From Planctomycetales bacterium (lineage in GTDB: Bacteria; Planctomycetota; Planctomycetia; Pirellulales; Lacipirellulaceae): 64,000 bases of DNA. The notes beneath the pieces are model-generated. The model was not told the origin of the DNA. It ran no database searches and worked only from the letters and a program-made list of their open reading frames with translations. Below are positions 6,463 through 13,813 of the stretch, in pieces; positions within the stretch are counted from its first letter, which is position 1; every line of letters begins with the position of its first letter. The stretch is from NCBI GenBank assembly GCA_020427155.1, contig JAGQOW010000011.1, positions 1-64,000 on the forward strand, read 5' to 3'. The position numbers and the translations under genes are program-made.

Positions 6463-7581
6463 ATGTCACTGCAAGCTCTCAAGAACATCAATCGCAATGT
6501 CCCTTCCGATGCCGAACAACCGAAAGGTTTCCCGGCCATGCTGGAACAGTTCAAGGGCGAAATCGCCCGTGCGCTGCCAAAACATATCAATCCCGACCGG
6601 ATGGCGCGCATTGCGCTGACGGCCTTCCGCATGACGCCGAAGTTGGGAGAGTGTGACCCCCGCAGTGTCTTCGCGGCAGTCATCCAATCCTCGCAGATGG
6701 GCCTGGAAGTTGGGCTCATGGGGGAAGCGCACCTGGTGCCGTTCGGCAACCAATGCCAACTGATCCCTGGCTACACCGGGCTGATGAAACTCGCGCGGCA
6801 ATCGGGCTTGGTTCAGGACATCTATGCCCATGAAGTCCGGGTGAACGACAGCTTCACCTTGAAGTTGGGTATGGAACGCAGTCTGGACCACGAACCGCTG
6901 ACCACATTGGGCGGCTTTCCGGCTTCGGATGACGAGCGCGGCGATGTGGCCGGGTTCTATGCCGTGGCGGTGTTCAAGGATGGCAGTAGGACGTTCGTGG
7001 CCATGGGGCGCAAGGAGATCGAGAAGATCCGCGATAACTCGCGGGGCTATCAATCCGCCAAGCGCTACAAGAAGGAATCCGTCTGGGATTCCGACTTTAC
7101 GGCCATGGGACTCAAGACGGCTATTCGTCGCCTGTGCAAGTTTCTGCCCAAGTCACCGGAACTGGCCTCGGCCTTGGCGCTGGATGCAGCGGCAGAGCAG
7201 GGGACGGCGCAAAACCTGAACTTGACGGACGTGATCGAAGGCAATTACGCCCCGATCATCGATGACGAGACCGGTGAAATCACCGATGCCAAGATCGACT
7301 CTGGAAAGCAAGCGAAGCCCAGCGTCGATCAGGTAGAGGTTGTTGGGGGTTCTGGGAAGAAGGTCAAGACAGATGGTGCGACACCCATCGGTACTGAGCC
7401 ATCGGCAGTTTCACCCAGCACCACGTTGCAAGCGATCTACGACCAGATGGCTTCAGCCAAGTCGGTGGAGGCGTTGGACGAGATTTATGTCCGAGCCGAA
7501 GGCGGTTTGGAGGGAACCGAACTGGAGGCTTTGATGCGGGAATACCGCAAGTGCAAAGCCAATGTCGAAAGCTTGATCTAA
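6463..7581 (+). CDS. recT: RecT-family single-strand annealing protein
   Basis: A 372-residue RecT/Bet-type annealase that would coat ssDNA made by the RecE-like exonuclease and anneal it to complementary strands. The family core is clear at about 45-190: PKHINPDRMARIALTAFRM, AAVIQSSQMGLEVG and LIPGYTGLMKLARQSG, then WDSDFTAMGLKTAIRRLCKFLP. The C-terminal 120 residues are a more variable tail (DDETGEITDAK and onward), longer than in E. coli RecT (269 residues). ATG 6463 has GGAGG upstream. A terminator-like hairpin follows at 7589-7612. Confidence 0.95.
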   Translation: MSLQALKNINRNVPSDAEQPKGFPAMLEQFKGEIARALPKHINPDRMARIALTAFRMTPKLGECDPRSVFAAVIQSSQMGLEVGLMGEAHLVPFGNQCQLIPGYTGLMKLARQSGLVQDIYAHEVRVNDSFTLKLGMERSLDHEPLTTLGGFPASDDERGDVAGFYAVAVFKDGSRTFVAMGRKEIEKIRDNSRGYQSAKRYKKESVWDSDFTAMGLKTAIRRLCKFLPKSPELASALALDAAAEQGTAQNLNLTDVIEGNYAPIIDDETGEITDAKIDSGKQAKPSVDQVEVVGGSGKKVKTDGATPIGTEPSAVSPSTTLQAIYDQMASAKSVEALDEIYVRAEGGLEGTELEALMREYRKCKANVESLI

Positions 7582-7587
7582 GTCGTA

Positions 7588-7740
7588 CCCCCGTGCCACG
7601 GCACGGGGTTTTCCAGAGCACTGAGAGATCAGTGCTGCGGAAAACTGAATTGCTCTCCTGGCTATGCCAGCGGGACATGAAGGTAGCTGGCCTTCCGAAA
7701 CAAACAGCATTCAATCGCAGACCGGCAATGGTTTGCACTT
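7588..7740 (+). repeat. Full copy 2 of the multi-hairpin intergenic element
   Basis: Begins with CCCCGTGC/GCACGGGG plus TTTT (7589-7612), an intrinsic terminator for recT. Then a TTTTCC/GGAAAA stem with inner AGCACTGA/TCAGTGCT, a CCTGGC/GCCAG hairpin, the GAAGG/CCTTC hairpin around loop TAGCTGG (7679-7695), GAAACAAACAGCATT (to 7711), and a GACC/GGT(T) hairpin. Stem sequences differ from copy 1 by paired changes while loop TAGCTGG and the A-rich signature are kept. Confidence 0.7.
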
Positions 7741-7752
7741 AAAGAGCAGTAA

Positions 7753-7818
7753 TCACCCGACGGGATCGTCATGCGCCCGTCCGGGGCATGGCGTGAACGT
7801 CCAATTTCAGGAGTTCAT
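7753..7818 (+). ncRNA. Structured 5' leader (SSB gene)
   Basis: ACCC/GGG-framed hairpin (CGACGGG and CCCGTC around 7757-7780), then the conserved spacing to a CAGGAG ribosome site. The anti-SD pairing is weaker than in other copies. Confidence 0.45.
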
Positions 7819-7819
7819 C

Positions 7820-8230
7820 ATGCTTAACAAGGTTCAACTGATCGGATTTCTCGGCGCAGATCCCGAGGTCCGCTATACCAACGACAGCGAAGCCATTGCG
7901 CGCGTGAATATTGCCACCAGCGAAAGCTGGAAGAAGGATGGCGAGAAGCACGAGAAAACGGAATGGCACCGCGTGGTCTTCTTCGGAAAACTCGCGGAAA
8001 TCGTCGGTGAGTATCTGAAGAAAGGCTCGTTGGTGTTTGTTGAGGGGCGCATCCAGACCCGTTCTTGGGACAAGGATGGCGAGACTCGCTACAGCACGGA
8101 AATCGTAGGGGAGGGCATGAAGATGCTTCCCAACGGAGGCAGCAAACCCAAGGACGACTCGGAAGCGGCCCGTTCGGCGCCCAAGGGCTCATCCAAGGCG
8201 CCCGCGTCCTACGACAACGGACCCTTCTGA
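7820..8230 (+). CDS. ssb: Single-stranded DNA-binding protein
   Basis: A 136-residue OB-fold SSB. The core runs from [20 protein letters not shown] through [37 protein letters not shown] short Ser/Lys linker leads to the tip DNGPF, a slightly divergent form of the acidic partner-binding tail (DDDIPF in E. coli). Shorter than chromosomal SSBs (about 170-180), as usual for mobile-element SSBs. It would protect ssDNA during conjugative transfer and support RecT. Own structured leader; ATG 7820 after CAGGAG. Confidence 0.95.
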   Translation: MLNKVQLIGFLGADPEVRYTNDSEAIARVNIATSESWKKDGEKHEKTEWHRVVFFGKLAEIVGEYLKKGSLVFVEGRIQTRSWDKDGETRYSTEIVGEGMKMLPNGGSKPKDDSEAARSAPKGSSKAPASYDNGPF

Positions 8231-8244
8231 GGTTTTCTAACCAT

Positions 8245-8380
8245 ACCAACCCTGCTGGGGAGTCTCCCCGGTCGGGGTGCCTCCATGCCGGTGGGACGTT
8301 CATCGGCCCGCGACGGGGCCTTCCCAAGTGCCCTGTCAGGGTGCTTCGGAAGGCCCCATCCGGGGTTTCTCACGGAGGTA
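8245..8380 (+). ncRNA. Extended structured leader (primase gene)
   Basis: An enlarged leader. A GGGGA/TCCCC helix with GCCTCC near 8255-8285 is followed by a strong extra hairpin: GGGGCCTTCC (8315-8324) pairs perfectly with GGAAGGCCCC (8348-8357), enclosing GCCCTG/CAGGGT. The CGGAGG ribosome site (8373-8378) follows. The extra 10-bp stem is unique to this copy. Confidence 0.5.
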
Positions 8381-8383
8381 ATC

Positions 8384-9460
8384 ATGGAATCAAAAGACGT
8401 AAAGTTTTCTGCGCGCGGACGCTGGGGAAGCATCCTCAGCGCACTGGCGCCGCAGCTGCAGCCAGCCCTCGATCGGGTTGGCCACCACGTAGCCTGCCCG
8501 GTACACGGTGGGAAGGATGGCTATCGGGTGTTTAGCGATGTGGATGAGTCCGGAGGGAGCGTTTGCAATACCTGCGGCGTGCATCCCGACGGCTTTGCGA
8601 CCCTGATGTGGGTGACTGGCCAGGACTTCAAGGAGGTATTGAGGTCTGTGTCGGAGTATCTGCAACTGGGCGTATTACCCGCACCTGGCATGTGCCGTAC
8701 CGTCATTCGCCAGGATCTGCCGGACGATGATGTCGAGAAATCGCGTCAGGCGCTTAACCGGGTCTGGAATGAGTCGATTGACCTTGCCCATCGAGACGCG
8801 GAACCTGCCAGGCTGTATCTGGCCCGACGCGGGATCGCCATACGGCATCCCGAGACGCTTCGACTTCATCCCTCATTGGCCTACTTTGAGGAGAGGAAGG
8901 AGGTTGGTACCTTTCCCGTCATGCTGGCGATGGTTCATGGTTCGGAGGGTGATGCGATTACGATTCACCGCACCTATCTGACCCAGGATGGACACAAGGC
9001 GCCTGTCGAGTCTCCGAAGAAGTTGATGCGTTTCCCCAAGCAGCGAAAGCTGACGGGGGGGGCGATACGGCTAGTGGAGCCAGGTGAAGTGCTCGCCTTG
9101 GCTGAAGGACTGGAAACAGCTCTGGCGGTGATGGAGGGAATGACGATGCCCGTATGGTGTGCAGTCAATGCCCATCTCTTGGAAAACTTCATCCCTCCTT
9201 CTGGCGTGAGGCAGATCCTGGTCTTTGCCGACAAGGATCGGCCTTCAGCTCAGCATCCGCGAGGACATGGTCAGGAAGCTGCCAAGCAACTCGTTCAGCG
9301 ACTCTGGGAGATGGGTATCCAGGCCAGTGCGATCGTTCCTGCCGGTGACATTCCTGCCGGCCAGAAATCGCTCGATTGGCTCGATATCCTCAACCGGGAT
9401 GGCAAGGCAGGTTTCCCGACCTTGCAATCCGTTGAGCTGGCCATGCGTCGCGTTGCGTGA
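8384..9460 (+). CDS. Zinc-finger/TOPRIM DNA primase
   Basis: A 358-residue primase-like protein. The N-terminus carries an alpha-P4-type zinc-binding domain (CPVHGGKDGYRVF and, about 20 residues on, CNTCG). The C-terminal half carries a TOPRIM domain: LALAEGLETALAV holds the catalytic Glu, and ILVFADKDRPS the DxD-type motif. No helicase domain is present, so it is smaller than the P4 primase-helicase. It would prime the complementary strand of transferred DNA. ATG 8384 follows CGGAGG. It sits between ssb and small ORFs in the DNA-processing module. Confidence 0.88.
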   Translation: MESKDVKFSARGRWGSILSALAPQLQPALDRVGHHVACPVHGGKDGYRVFSDVDESGGSVCNTCGVHPDGFATLMWVTGQDFKEVLRSVSEYLQLGVLPAPGMCRTVIRQDLPDDDVEKSRQALNRVWNESIDLAHRDAEPARLYLARRGIAIRHPETLRLHPSLAYFEERKEVGTFPVMLAMVHGSEGDAITIHRTYLTQDGHKAPVESPKKLMRFPKQRKLTGGAIRLVEPGEVLALAEGLETALAVMEGMTMPVWCAVNAHLLENFIPPSGVRQILVFADKDRPSAQHPRGHGQEAAKQLVQRLWEMGIQASAIVPAGDIPAGQKSLDWLDILNRDGKAGFPTLQSVELAMRRVA

Positions 9461-9473
9461 AGGAGATGACGCT

Positions 9474-9566
9474 ATGGACTGGTTATCTAGGGTTTGCCGA
9501 TCTGATATCGACACATGGCCACGCTACATTTGGCTGTGGATCCCTTGCACCTGGAGGGCATTATGA
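9474..9566 (+). CDS. 30-residue Trp-rich microprotein
   Basis: ATG 9474 has AAGGAG (9460-9465) eight bases upstream. The stop overlaps the start of the next gene (ATGA at 9563-9566), so the pair is probably translationally coupled. The product has five Trp in 30 residues, clustered as WPRYIWLWIPCTW, which suggests membrane association. No family recognised; it may act only as a coupling leader for the 50-residue protein. Confidence 0.45.
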   Translation: MDWLSRVCRSDIDTWPRYIWLWIPCTWRAL

Positions 9567-9715
9567 AATATCAGTACATCGGGCAACAAACCGTCGCAGA
9601 ACTTGCCGACGGGAAACGGGTGCTTCTCTTCACTGGATCCGTCATTCTGGTTCAGGTACTCAGCGCGCAACTCAAAGCGCTGTTGGAGAGAGGTCTTCTC
9701 AAATTGATTGCATGA
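9563..9715 (+). CDS. 50-residue hypothetical protein
   Basis: ATG 9563 follows CTGGAGGG and overlaps the stop of the upstream microprotein by four bases. The product MKYQYIGQQTVAELADGKRV continues into a hydrophobic helix (LLFTGSVILVQVLSAQLKALL). It may be a small membrane-associated or phage-type protein. Not recognised. Confidence 0.55.
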   Translation: MKYQYIGQQTVAELADGKRVLLFTGSVILVQVLSAQLKALLERGLLKLIA

Positions 9716-9718
9716 AAC

Positions 9719-9875
9719 CAAAGTCCGCCGCAAGGCGGGCTTTCCAGAACGCATCGTAGGGTGCGCTGTGGAAAGCAGACTTGTCGCCCATGGGTAACCC
9801 TGGGAGTCAGAGGCGGTAGCTGGCCGCTCGAAACAAACAGCATTTAACGACAGTCAGGCAACTGCCTGTCATTCA
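9719..9875 (+). repeat. Full copy 3 of the multi-hairpin intergenic element
   Basis: Nearly identical to the copy at 4914 from the CTTTCC stem through GACAGTCAGGCAACTGCCTGTC. The first hairpin is CCGCC/GGCGG instead of CCCGCAC/GTGCGGG, and the inner stem is CGCATC/GGTGCG. The GAGGCGG...CAGCATT core is at 9810-9844. The high identity with copy 1 suggests recent duplication or gene conversion. Confidence 0.7.
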
Positions 9876-9876
9876 C

Positions 9877-9943
9877 AACCCCGCCGGGGCACTTCCCCGG
9901 CAAGGGAATTGGTGCCTCCGGCGGTTTTTCGTTTGGAGGCCGC
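9877..9943 (+). ncRNA. Structured 5' leader (62-residue protein and ArdC)
   Basis: GCCGGGG (9883-9889) pairs with CCCCGGC (9895-9901) within an ACCCC/GGG frame. Then GCCTCCGG faces GGAGGC (9936-9941) across a T-rich loop, sequestering the ribosome site. Confidence 0.6.
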
Positions 9944-9944
9944 T

Positions 9945-10133
9945 ATGTATCACTATGAAGATGGCACGACTCGCTGGCGCCGGTTCAATGGCCGTGGCGA
10001 CGTTCGCGCCTATCGTGCTCCGAAAGGATGGACCGCCTTTGCTGACTTGATCGACAGACACCCCATTACCGGGGTGGATCTCGGTGCGTCGAGTTGGTGG
10101 ATCAGGGAAACCAGGGAGGCTTGTCATGGATAA
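9945..10133 (+). CDS. 62-residue hypothetical protein upstream of ardC
   Basis: ATG 9945 follows GGAGGC. The product MYHYEDGTTRWRRFNGRG continues with several Trp and Arg residues and ends ETREACHG. Its 3' end overlaps the ArdC start by eight bases, implying coupling. Not a recognised family. Confidence 0.55.
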   Translation: MYHYEDGTTRWRRFNGRGDVRAYRAPKGWTAFADLIDRHPITGVDLGASSWWIRETREACHG

Positions 10134-10944
10134 GCCCGACTGGAATGCCCTGCTGCAACAGGCGCTGTCTGTCCCAGGGACGCTGTCCAAGGCGTATTCG
10201 GTGTTCCACAACTACTCACTGGGCAACGCGATTCTTGCGTCGATCCAGTTGGCGGAGCGCGGAATGCCCTTGGCCCCGATTGCCAGCTTCAACCGATGGA
10301 AGGAACTCGGTCGGCAGGTCAAAAAGGGAGAAAAAGCGCTCTCGCTCATCATGCCTGTCACGATGAAGCGAAAGGGGATCGACGGGGAGGATCAGGAGGA
10401 GTCCGTTCTGGGAACCTTCATGATTTTCCTGCTCAAACGCCACTGGTTCAGCGTTGATCAAACCGAGGGGGAAGCACTTAGCCCGGAGGTGGTCATGCCG
10501 GATTGGAACAAGGCGACAGCACTGGCGACCTTGGACATCCTCGAGGTTCCCTTCGAGATGATCGATGGCAACTGCCAGGGCTATGCCAGGCGTGGCGTTC
10601 GCGAAGTGGCCATCAACCCGGTGGCGGCAATGCCGTGGAAGACGCTTTTCCACGAAGTTGCCCATCATTTACTGGGCCACACGGCTACAGGGGATGAGAC
10701 GGGAGTGATGTCCGATGGCCCGACGACACCCAAGTGCATCAAGGAGGCGGAAGCCGAAGCAACGGCCTATCTGTGCTGTGCAACCCTTGGGTTGCCGGGT
10801 ATGGAGGAAAGTCGTGGCTATATCCAGCACTGGCTTAACGGGGAGGAATTCTCTGAGAAGTCAGCACGGCGGGTGTTTGCGGCGGCCGACAAGATATTGA
10901 AGGCGGGTAACTCGTCCTCGAAAGAGGGGGTTGCCAATGCGTGA
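10126..10944 (+). CDS. ardC-like: ArdC-type antirestriction / zincin protein
   Basis: A 272-residue protein with the two-part ArdC layout. The N-terminal ssDNA-binding domain (DUF1738; NYSLGNAILASIQL, SFNRWKELGRQVKKGEKAL) is followed by a zincin-like metallopeptidase domain with FHEVAHHLLGH (His176, Glu177, His180) and a downstream Glu-rich helix (CIKEAEAEATAYLCCATLG). In conjugative plasmids ArdC protects incoming ssDNA from restriction. Here it belongs to the ICE DNA-processing module. ATG 10126 overlaps the upstream small gene. The next ORF overlaps its stop. Confidence 0.88.
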   Translation: MDKPDWNALLQQALSVPGTLSKAYSVFHNYSLGNAILASIQLAERGMPLAPIASFNRWKELGRQVKKGEKALSLIMPVTMKRKGIDGEDQEESVLGTFMIFLLKRHWFSVDQTEGEALSPEVVMPDWNKATALATLDILEVPFEMIDGNCQGYARRGVREVAINPVAAMPWKTLFHEVAHHLLGHTATGDETGVMSDGPTTPKCIKEAEAEATAYLCCATLGLPGMEESRGYIQHWLNGEEFSEKSARRVFAAADKILKAGNSSSKEGVANA

Positions 10945-11293
10945 TCCAAGCCAGAGAAGAATTGTCGATCGACTCCATCACCTGCGCCGGAAAATTTACC
11001 GGTGCGGTGAGGAAGGGCGCAAGTACCGCGTCGAGTTCCTTTGTCTGGCTTTCAAGCACGGTCTGGATGGCGATGTTCGCCATTACCGATTGTGGGACGA
11101 AGGTTGGGAGGAGCTTGGCGAGCGGCAGTGGGATACCTGCTTTGAGATGGGGGATGCGGAATCGGTGATTGCCGAGGTCGTGACCCGCGCCAGGCAGGAG
11201 GGTTTTCTCGATGCCGTTCGTGCCTATTGCAACATGCCTGGCGCCTTCGAGCGCTGGTTGGCTTACGCCGACAAACAGTCAGCGTTGTTCTAA
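10937..11293 (+). CDS. 118-residue hypothetical protein
   Basis: ATG 10937 overlaps the ArdC stop by eight bases and has GAGGGGG upstream. The product is charged ([33 protein letters not shown]) with a C-terminal helix ([17 protein letters not shown]). No recognised domain. Coupling to ardC suggests a related transfer-protection or processing role, which is inference. Confidence 0.6.
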   Translation: MRDPSQRRIVDRLHHLRRKIYRCGEEGRKYRVEFLCLAFKHGLDGDVRHYRLWDEGWEELGERQWDTCFEMGDAESVIAEVVTRARQEGFLDAVRAYCNMPGAFERWLAYADKQSALF

Positions 11294-11317
11294 CTCGGGT
11301 GGGTTGGCTTCGGCCGA

Positions 11318-11391
11318 TCTATTCATTCTCCCTACAGGGGCCTCACGTGCCCTTGGGGGATGCGTGCGGCCCCATTTCATGAAAGGAATCG
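11318..11391 (+). ncRNA. Structured leader of radC
   Basis: AGGGGCCTCACGTGCCCTT and GGGGGATGCGTGCGGCCCC can form nested GC-rich helices ahead of the GAAAGGAA ribosome site. It is less regular than the other leaders but has the same position and spacing. The radC RNA motif is named for occurrences such as this. Confidence 0.45.
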
Positions 11392-11393
11392 AA

Positions 11394-12002
11394 ATGGAAA
11401 AGCGCGTGATCGACATGAGCAACGCGGAATTGTTGGAAATGATTTGTGGTTCGGCCGGCCGTTCCTTGGCGATGCAGCGACTCCCGGAAGTCTTCGGGAT
11501 TTGCACACCCAGGCAGCGAAGCATTCTTGCAGGGGAAGATCGGGAGCCGTATGTGGTTCATCCTCAAATTGCTGCCGCGAAGGAGCTTTACGTTCGGGCG
11601 ATCCAGGAGGATATCAATGCATCAGGTATCTGTCTCAGTTCACCGAATGCCGTGTCGTCCTACCTCTCTGGTCGTATCGGTAACTACGAGCACGAAGTCT
11701 TTATGTGCCTGTGGATGGATGCGAGGAACCGTTTGATTGTCGCCGAAGAGCTATTTCGCGGGACTTTGACGCAAACCTCGGTGTATCCCCGTGAAGTGGT
11801 CAAGCGAGCACTTTTTCACAATGCAGCAGCCGTGATATTTGCTCATAACCACCCCAGTGGGGATGCAGAACCGTCCCGTTCGGACGAGATGCTCACCAAC
11901 ACCCTGAAAACAGCGCTTGCGCTGGTGGATGTGCGGGTATTGGATCACTTTGTCGTCGCCGGCAACAAGGCAATTTCCTTTGCAGAAAGGGGCGTGCTTT
12001 GA
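11394..12002 (+). CDS. radC: RadC-family JAMM/MPN protein
   Basis: A 202-residue RadC-like protein. The JAMM metal site is intact: Glu in [18 protein letters not shown] and [17 protein letters not shown], followed by [11 protein letters not shown]. The N-terminal region is short and lacks a clear helix-hairpin-helix. RadC proteins are common cargo in ICEs and phages; the old role in radiation repair is not supported and the biochemical role is uncertain. ATG 11394 is used; ATG 11379 is an in-frame alternative. The next gene starts inside its stop. Confidence 0.92.
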   Translation: MEKRVIDMSNAELLEMICGSAGRSLAMQRLPEVFGICTPRQRSILAGEDREPYVVHPQIAAAKELYVRAIQEDINASGICLSSPNAVSSYLSGRIGNYEHEVFMCLWMDARNRLIVAEELFRGTLTQTSVYPREVVKRALFHNAAAVIFAHNHPSGDAEPSRSDEMLTNTLKTALALVDVRVLDHFVVAGNKAISFAERGVL

Positions 12003-12214
12003 AACCCGTGTCGATTGATGAAAGTGAGGTGCTGACGATCCGAAACGCCATCGCGGCTATGTATCGCGGTGACAGTGGAGAGCAGGAGGCAGCAAACGAC
12101 ATTCAACGAGGTGTTGCCAAGCGTGCTTTGGTGGCATTTTTGTTGGATGCCTTTAATCGCGGCTGGATATCGCCCTTCAATCTCGGCATTGCCGACGATG
12201 GTCGAGTGATCTAG
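11999..12214 (+). CDS. 71-residue hypothetical protein after radC
   Basis: TTG 11999 overlaps the radC stop and has AAAGGGG about seven bases upstream; GTG 12008 is an alternative. The product is mostly helical ([38 protein letters not shown]). Not recognised. Confidence 0.5.
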   Translation: MKPVSIDESEVLTIRNAIAAMYRGDSGEQEAANDIQRGVAKRALVAFLLDAFNRGWISPFNLGIADDGRVI

Positions 12215-12221
12215 CGCAATT

Positions 12222-12286
12222 GTTATTCCCTGGTCAGGGGGCACGTTCCCCGATCGGGGGAGTGTGTCCCCATTTTTTTGGAGGAC
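12222..12286 (+). ncRNA. Structured 5' leader (72-residue protein)
   Basis: GGGGCACGTTCCCC-type hairpin followed by CGATCGGGGGAGTGTGTCC, a poly-T loop and TTGGAGGAC (12279-12286). GTCC/GGAC and CC/GG pairing covers the ribosome site. Confidence 0.5.
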
Positions 12287-12288
12287 AT

Positions 12289-12507
12289 ATGAAGGAGCAA
12301 ATTTACCAAGCACTGGCAACGATCCATGACCCACGGACTGACAAGGGGATGCAGGCAGCGCCTGTCCACGACCGCGTCAATCTGTCCCTGGATAGAGCTA
12401 TTCGAGTTGCCCTGAAATGGGCGCGCAATGGCTATTGGGCCTCGGTATACAACCAGCGAACGGCGGAATGTCTCGTCGACTACTCACCGAAAGGAGAGAG
12501 TCGATGA
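12289..12507 (+). CDS. 72-residue hypothetical protein
   Basis: ATG 12289 follows GGAGGAC. The product MKEQIYQALATIHDPRTDKG continues with helical DRAIRVALKWARNGYWAS and YNQRTAECLVDYSP. Its stop overlaps the next ATG (ATGA). Conserved-looking but not recognised. Confidence 0.55.
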   Translation: MKEQIYQALATIHDPRTDKGMQAAPVHDRVNLSLDRAIRVALKWARNGYWASVYNQRTAECLVDYSPKGESR

Positions 12508-12698
12508 AGCACACACCGAAACCTGGGGCGTACCGAGAGTTGTTCAAGTCAGGACTGCTCGCGTTGCTGAGGACTGGCGATCTATCAGAGCAAGAGCGGA
12601 AGGATGCGGTGCATTACTTGTTGCTGCTGGATAACCCGAACTACAAGTTCGGATCACTCCAGCCGACCAACGGCTATACCGACTTTTTCCGTAGCTGA
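12504..12698 (+). CDS. 64-residue hypothetical protein
   Basis: ATG 12504 has AAAGGAGAGAG upstream and overlaps the previous stop by four bases. The product is a small helical protein (AYRELFKSGLLALLRTGDLS, DAVHYLLLLDNPNY). Not recognised; probably co-translated with the upstream gene. Confidence 0.55.
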   Translation: MKHTPKPGAYRELFKSGLLALLRTGDLSEQERKDAVHYLLLLDNPNYKFGSLQPTNGYTDFFRS

Positions 12699-12722
12699 CT
12701 GACTTTTTAAGCCATAAATATC

Positions 12723-12781
12723 AACCCATGCGGGGTCTTGCCCCGCATGGGGCAATGGCTCCGTCTTTTTTGGAGCCTGAC
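12723..12781 (+). ncRNA. Structured 5' leader (150-residue protein)
   Basis: CCATGCGGGG (12726-12735) pairs with CCCCGCATGG (12741-12750), a perfect 10-bp stem with loop TCTTG. Then GGCTCC (12757-12762) pairs with GGAGCC (12773-12778) across a T-rich loop, burying GGAG. Confidence 0.65.
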
Positions 12782-12782
12782 A

Positions 12783-13235
12783 ATGTCTCAAACCACTATT
12801 TCAGTAGATGCCGCTGAACTTGCAACGATCCTTGCCGCACTTCGCTTCTATCAAAGTGCAGGGCAGGGGGATCCCGCTAATCGTAGCGATGATATTCATC
12901 TGATAGCAACCGATGGAGACTCACAGATATCCCTGGATGCCGAAGCAATCGATGCGCTCTGCGAACGGCTAAACCTCGATGTTCCTGTTCGATGTCTGAT
13001 TGGCCTTGAAGGCGGTTTGGTTACCGGTGTCACCTCGAATGTGCTGCTGGAATTCACCGTGCTTGACTACGATGTGGAGGGCTGTGATGACGATGAGGTC
13101 ATGACAATTCCTTCGATGGACAACGATGGCAGGGAAGTCGAGGTCTACAAGCGTGGATTCTACGAATCGGAGATGGATCCCGACGTCGTAGCGAGCCTGT
13201 ATCAAGCGATTGAAGCGATCCTGACCAAGGAGTAA
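12783..13235 (+). CDS. 150-residue acidic hypothetical protein
   Basis: ATG 12783 after TGGAGCC. The product is acidic, with an N-terminal helix (DAAELATILAALRFYQ), a central LIATDGDSQISLDAEAIDALCERLN region and DVEGCDDDEVM. No recognised domain; proteins of this kind are common in ICE and plasmid antirestriction regions. It is coupled to the 13241 gene. Confidence 0.55.
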   Translation: MSQTTISVDAAELATILAALRFYQSAGQGDPANRSDDIHLIATDGDSQISLDAEAIDALCERLNLDVPVRCLIGLEGGLVTGVTSNVLLEFTVLDYDVEGCDDDEVMTIPSMDNDGREVEVYKRGFYESEMDPDVVASLYQAIEAILTKE

Positions 13236-13240
13236 TGGTC

Positions 13241-13591
13241 ATGGGATTCTGCTTTGATGGCTATCGTCGTCTGACGTTTCAGTTCAACGACGGCTGGAAG
13301 GGGGAAGATGAGTATCAGTATCTCGGGCAATTCATGATTCTCAAGTCCCGACTTCGCCATTCCAACGATCAGGATTCGAGTAATGGTGAAGCGGGAGAGC
13401 GAATCTATACGGTTCGTGTTCCCCGTGGCATCTCAAGGAGCGACATCATCAATGCCTTGCGGGATGCCTTCACCACAGGCTGTCGCTGTGAGCATGACTG
13501 CTGTGGTCATCTGCAAACCTATGCCTACCGGCCTAGACGCCAAAGGCGTCGAACGTGGGTTATTGAGGTTCGTGGTTACTACAACGTCTAA
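13241..13591 (+). CDS. 116-residue hypothetical protein
   Basis: ATG 13241 is preferred because AAGGAG (13227-13232) lies eight bases upstream; ATG 13235, overlapping the previous stop, is only two bases from the site. The product has a Cys/His cluster (CRCEHDCCGHLQTYAY) that could bind zinc, and a basic stretch RPRRQRRRTWVIEVRG near the end. Not recognised. Confidence 0.55.
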   Translation: MGFCFDGYRRLTFQFNDGWKGEDEYQYLGQFMILKSRLRHSNDQDSSNGEAGERIYTVRVPRGISRSDIINALRDAFTTGCRCEHDCCGHLQTYAYRPRRQRRRTWVIEVRGYYNV

Positions 13592-13598
13592 GTAATTA

Positions 13599-13750
13599 CC
13601 CCCGTGCTTCGGCACGGGGTTTTCCAGAGCGCTGAGTGATCAGTGCTGCGGAAAACCGAATTGTTCCCCTGGCTACGCCATCGGGACATGAAGGTAGCTG
13701 GCCTTCAGAAACAATCAGCATTCAAGAGCGGATGGACTTCCATTCGCATT
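13599..13750 (+). repeat. Full copy 4 of the multi-hairpin intergenic element
   Basis: Starts with CCCCGTGC TTCG GCACGGGG TTTT (13600-13623), an intrinsic terminator with a stable tetraloop. Then the TTTTCC/GGAAAA stem, a CCTGGC/GCCA hairpin, GAAGG/CCTTC around TAGCTGG (13690-13706), AGAAACAATCAGCATT (to 13722) and a GCGGATGG/CCATTCGC hairpin. It resembles copy 2 most, with its own paired changes in the last hairpin. Confidence 0.7.
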
Positions 13751-13811
13751 TAACCCATGCGGGGTCCATTCCCCGTATGGGGCTGGCTCCGCATTTTTTA
13801 TGTGGAGCTAA
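13751..13811 (+). ncRNA. Structured 5' leader (DUF1281 protein)
   Basis: CCATGCGGGG (13754-13763) pairs with CCCCGTATGG (13770-13779) with one G-U pair. GGCTCCGCAT then pairs with ATGTGGAGC (13800-13808) across a poly-T loop, masking the ribosome site. Confidence 0.6.
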
Positions 13812-13813
13812 AA

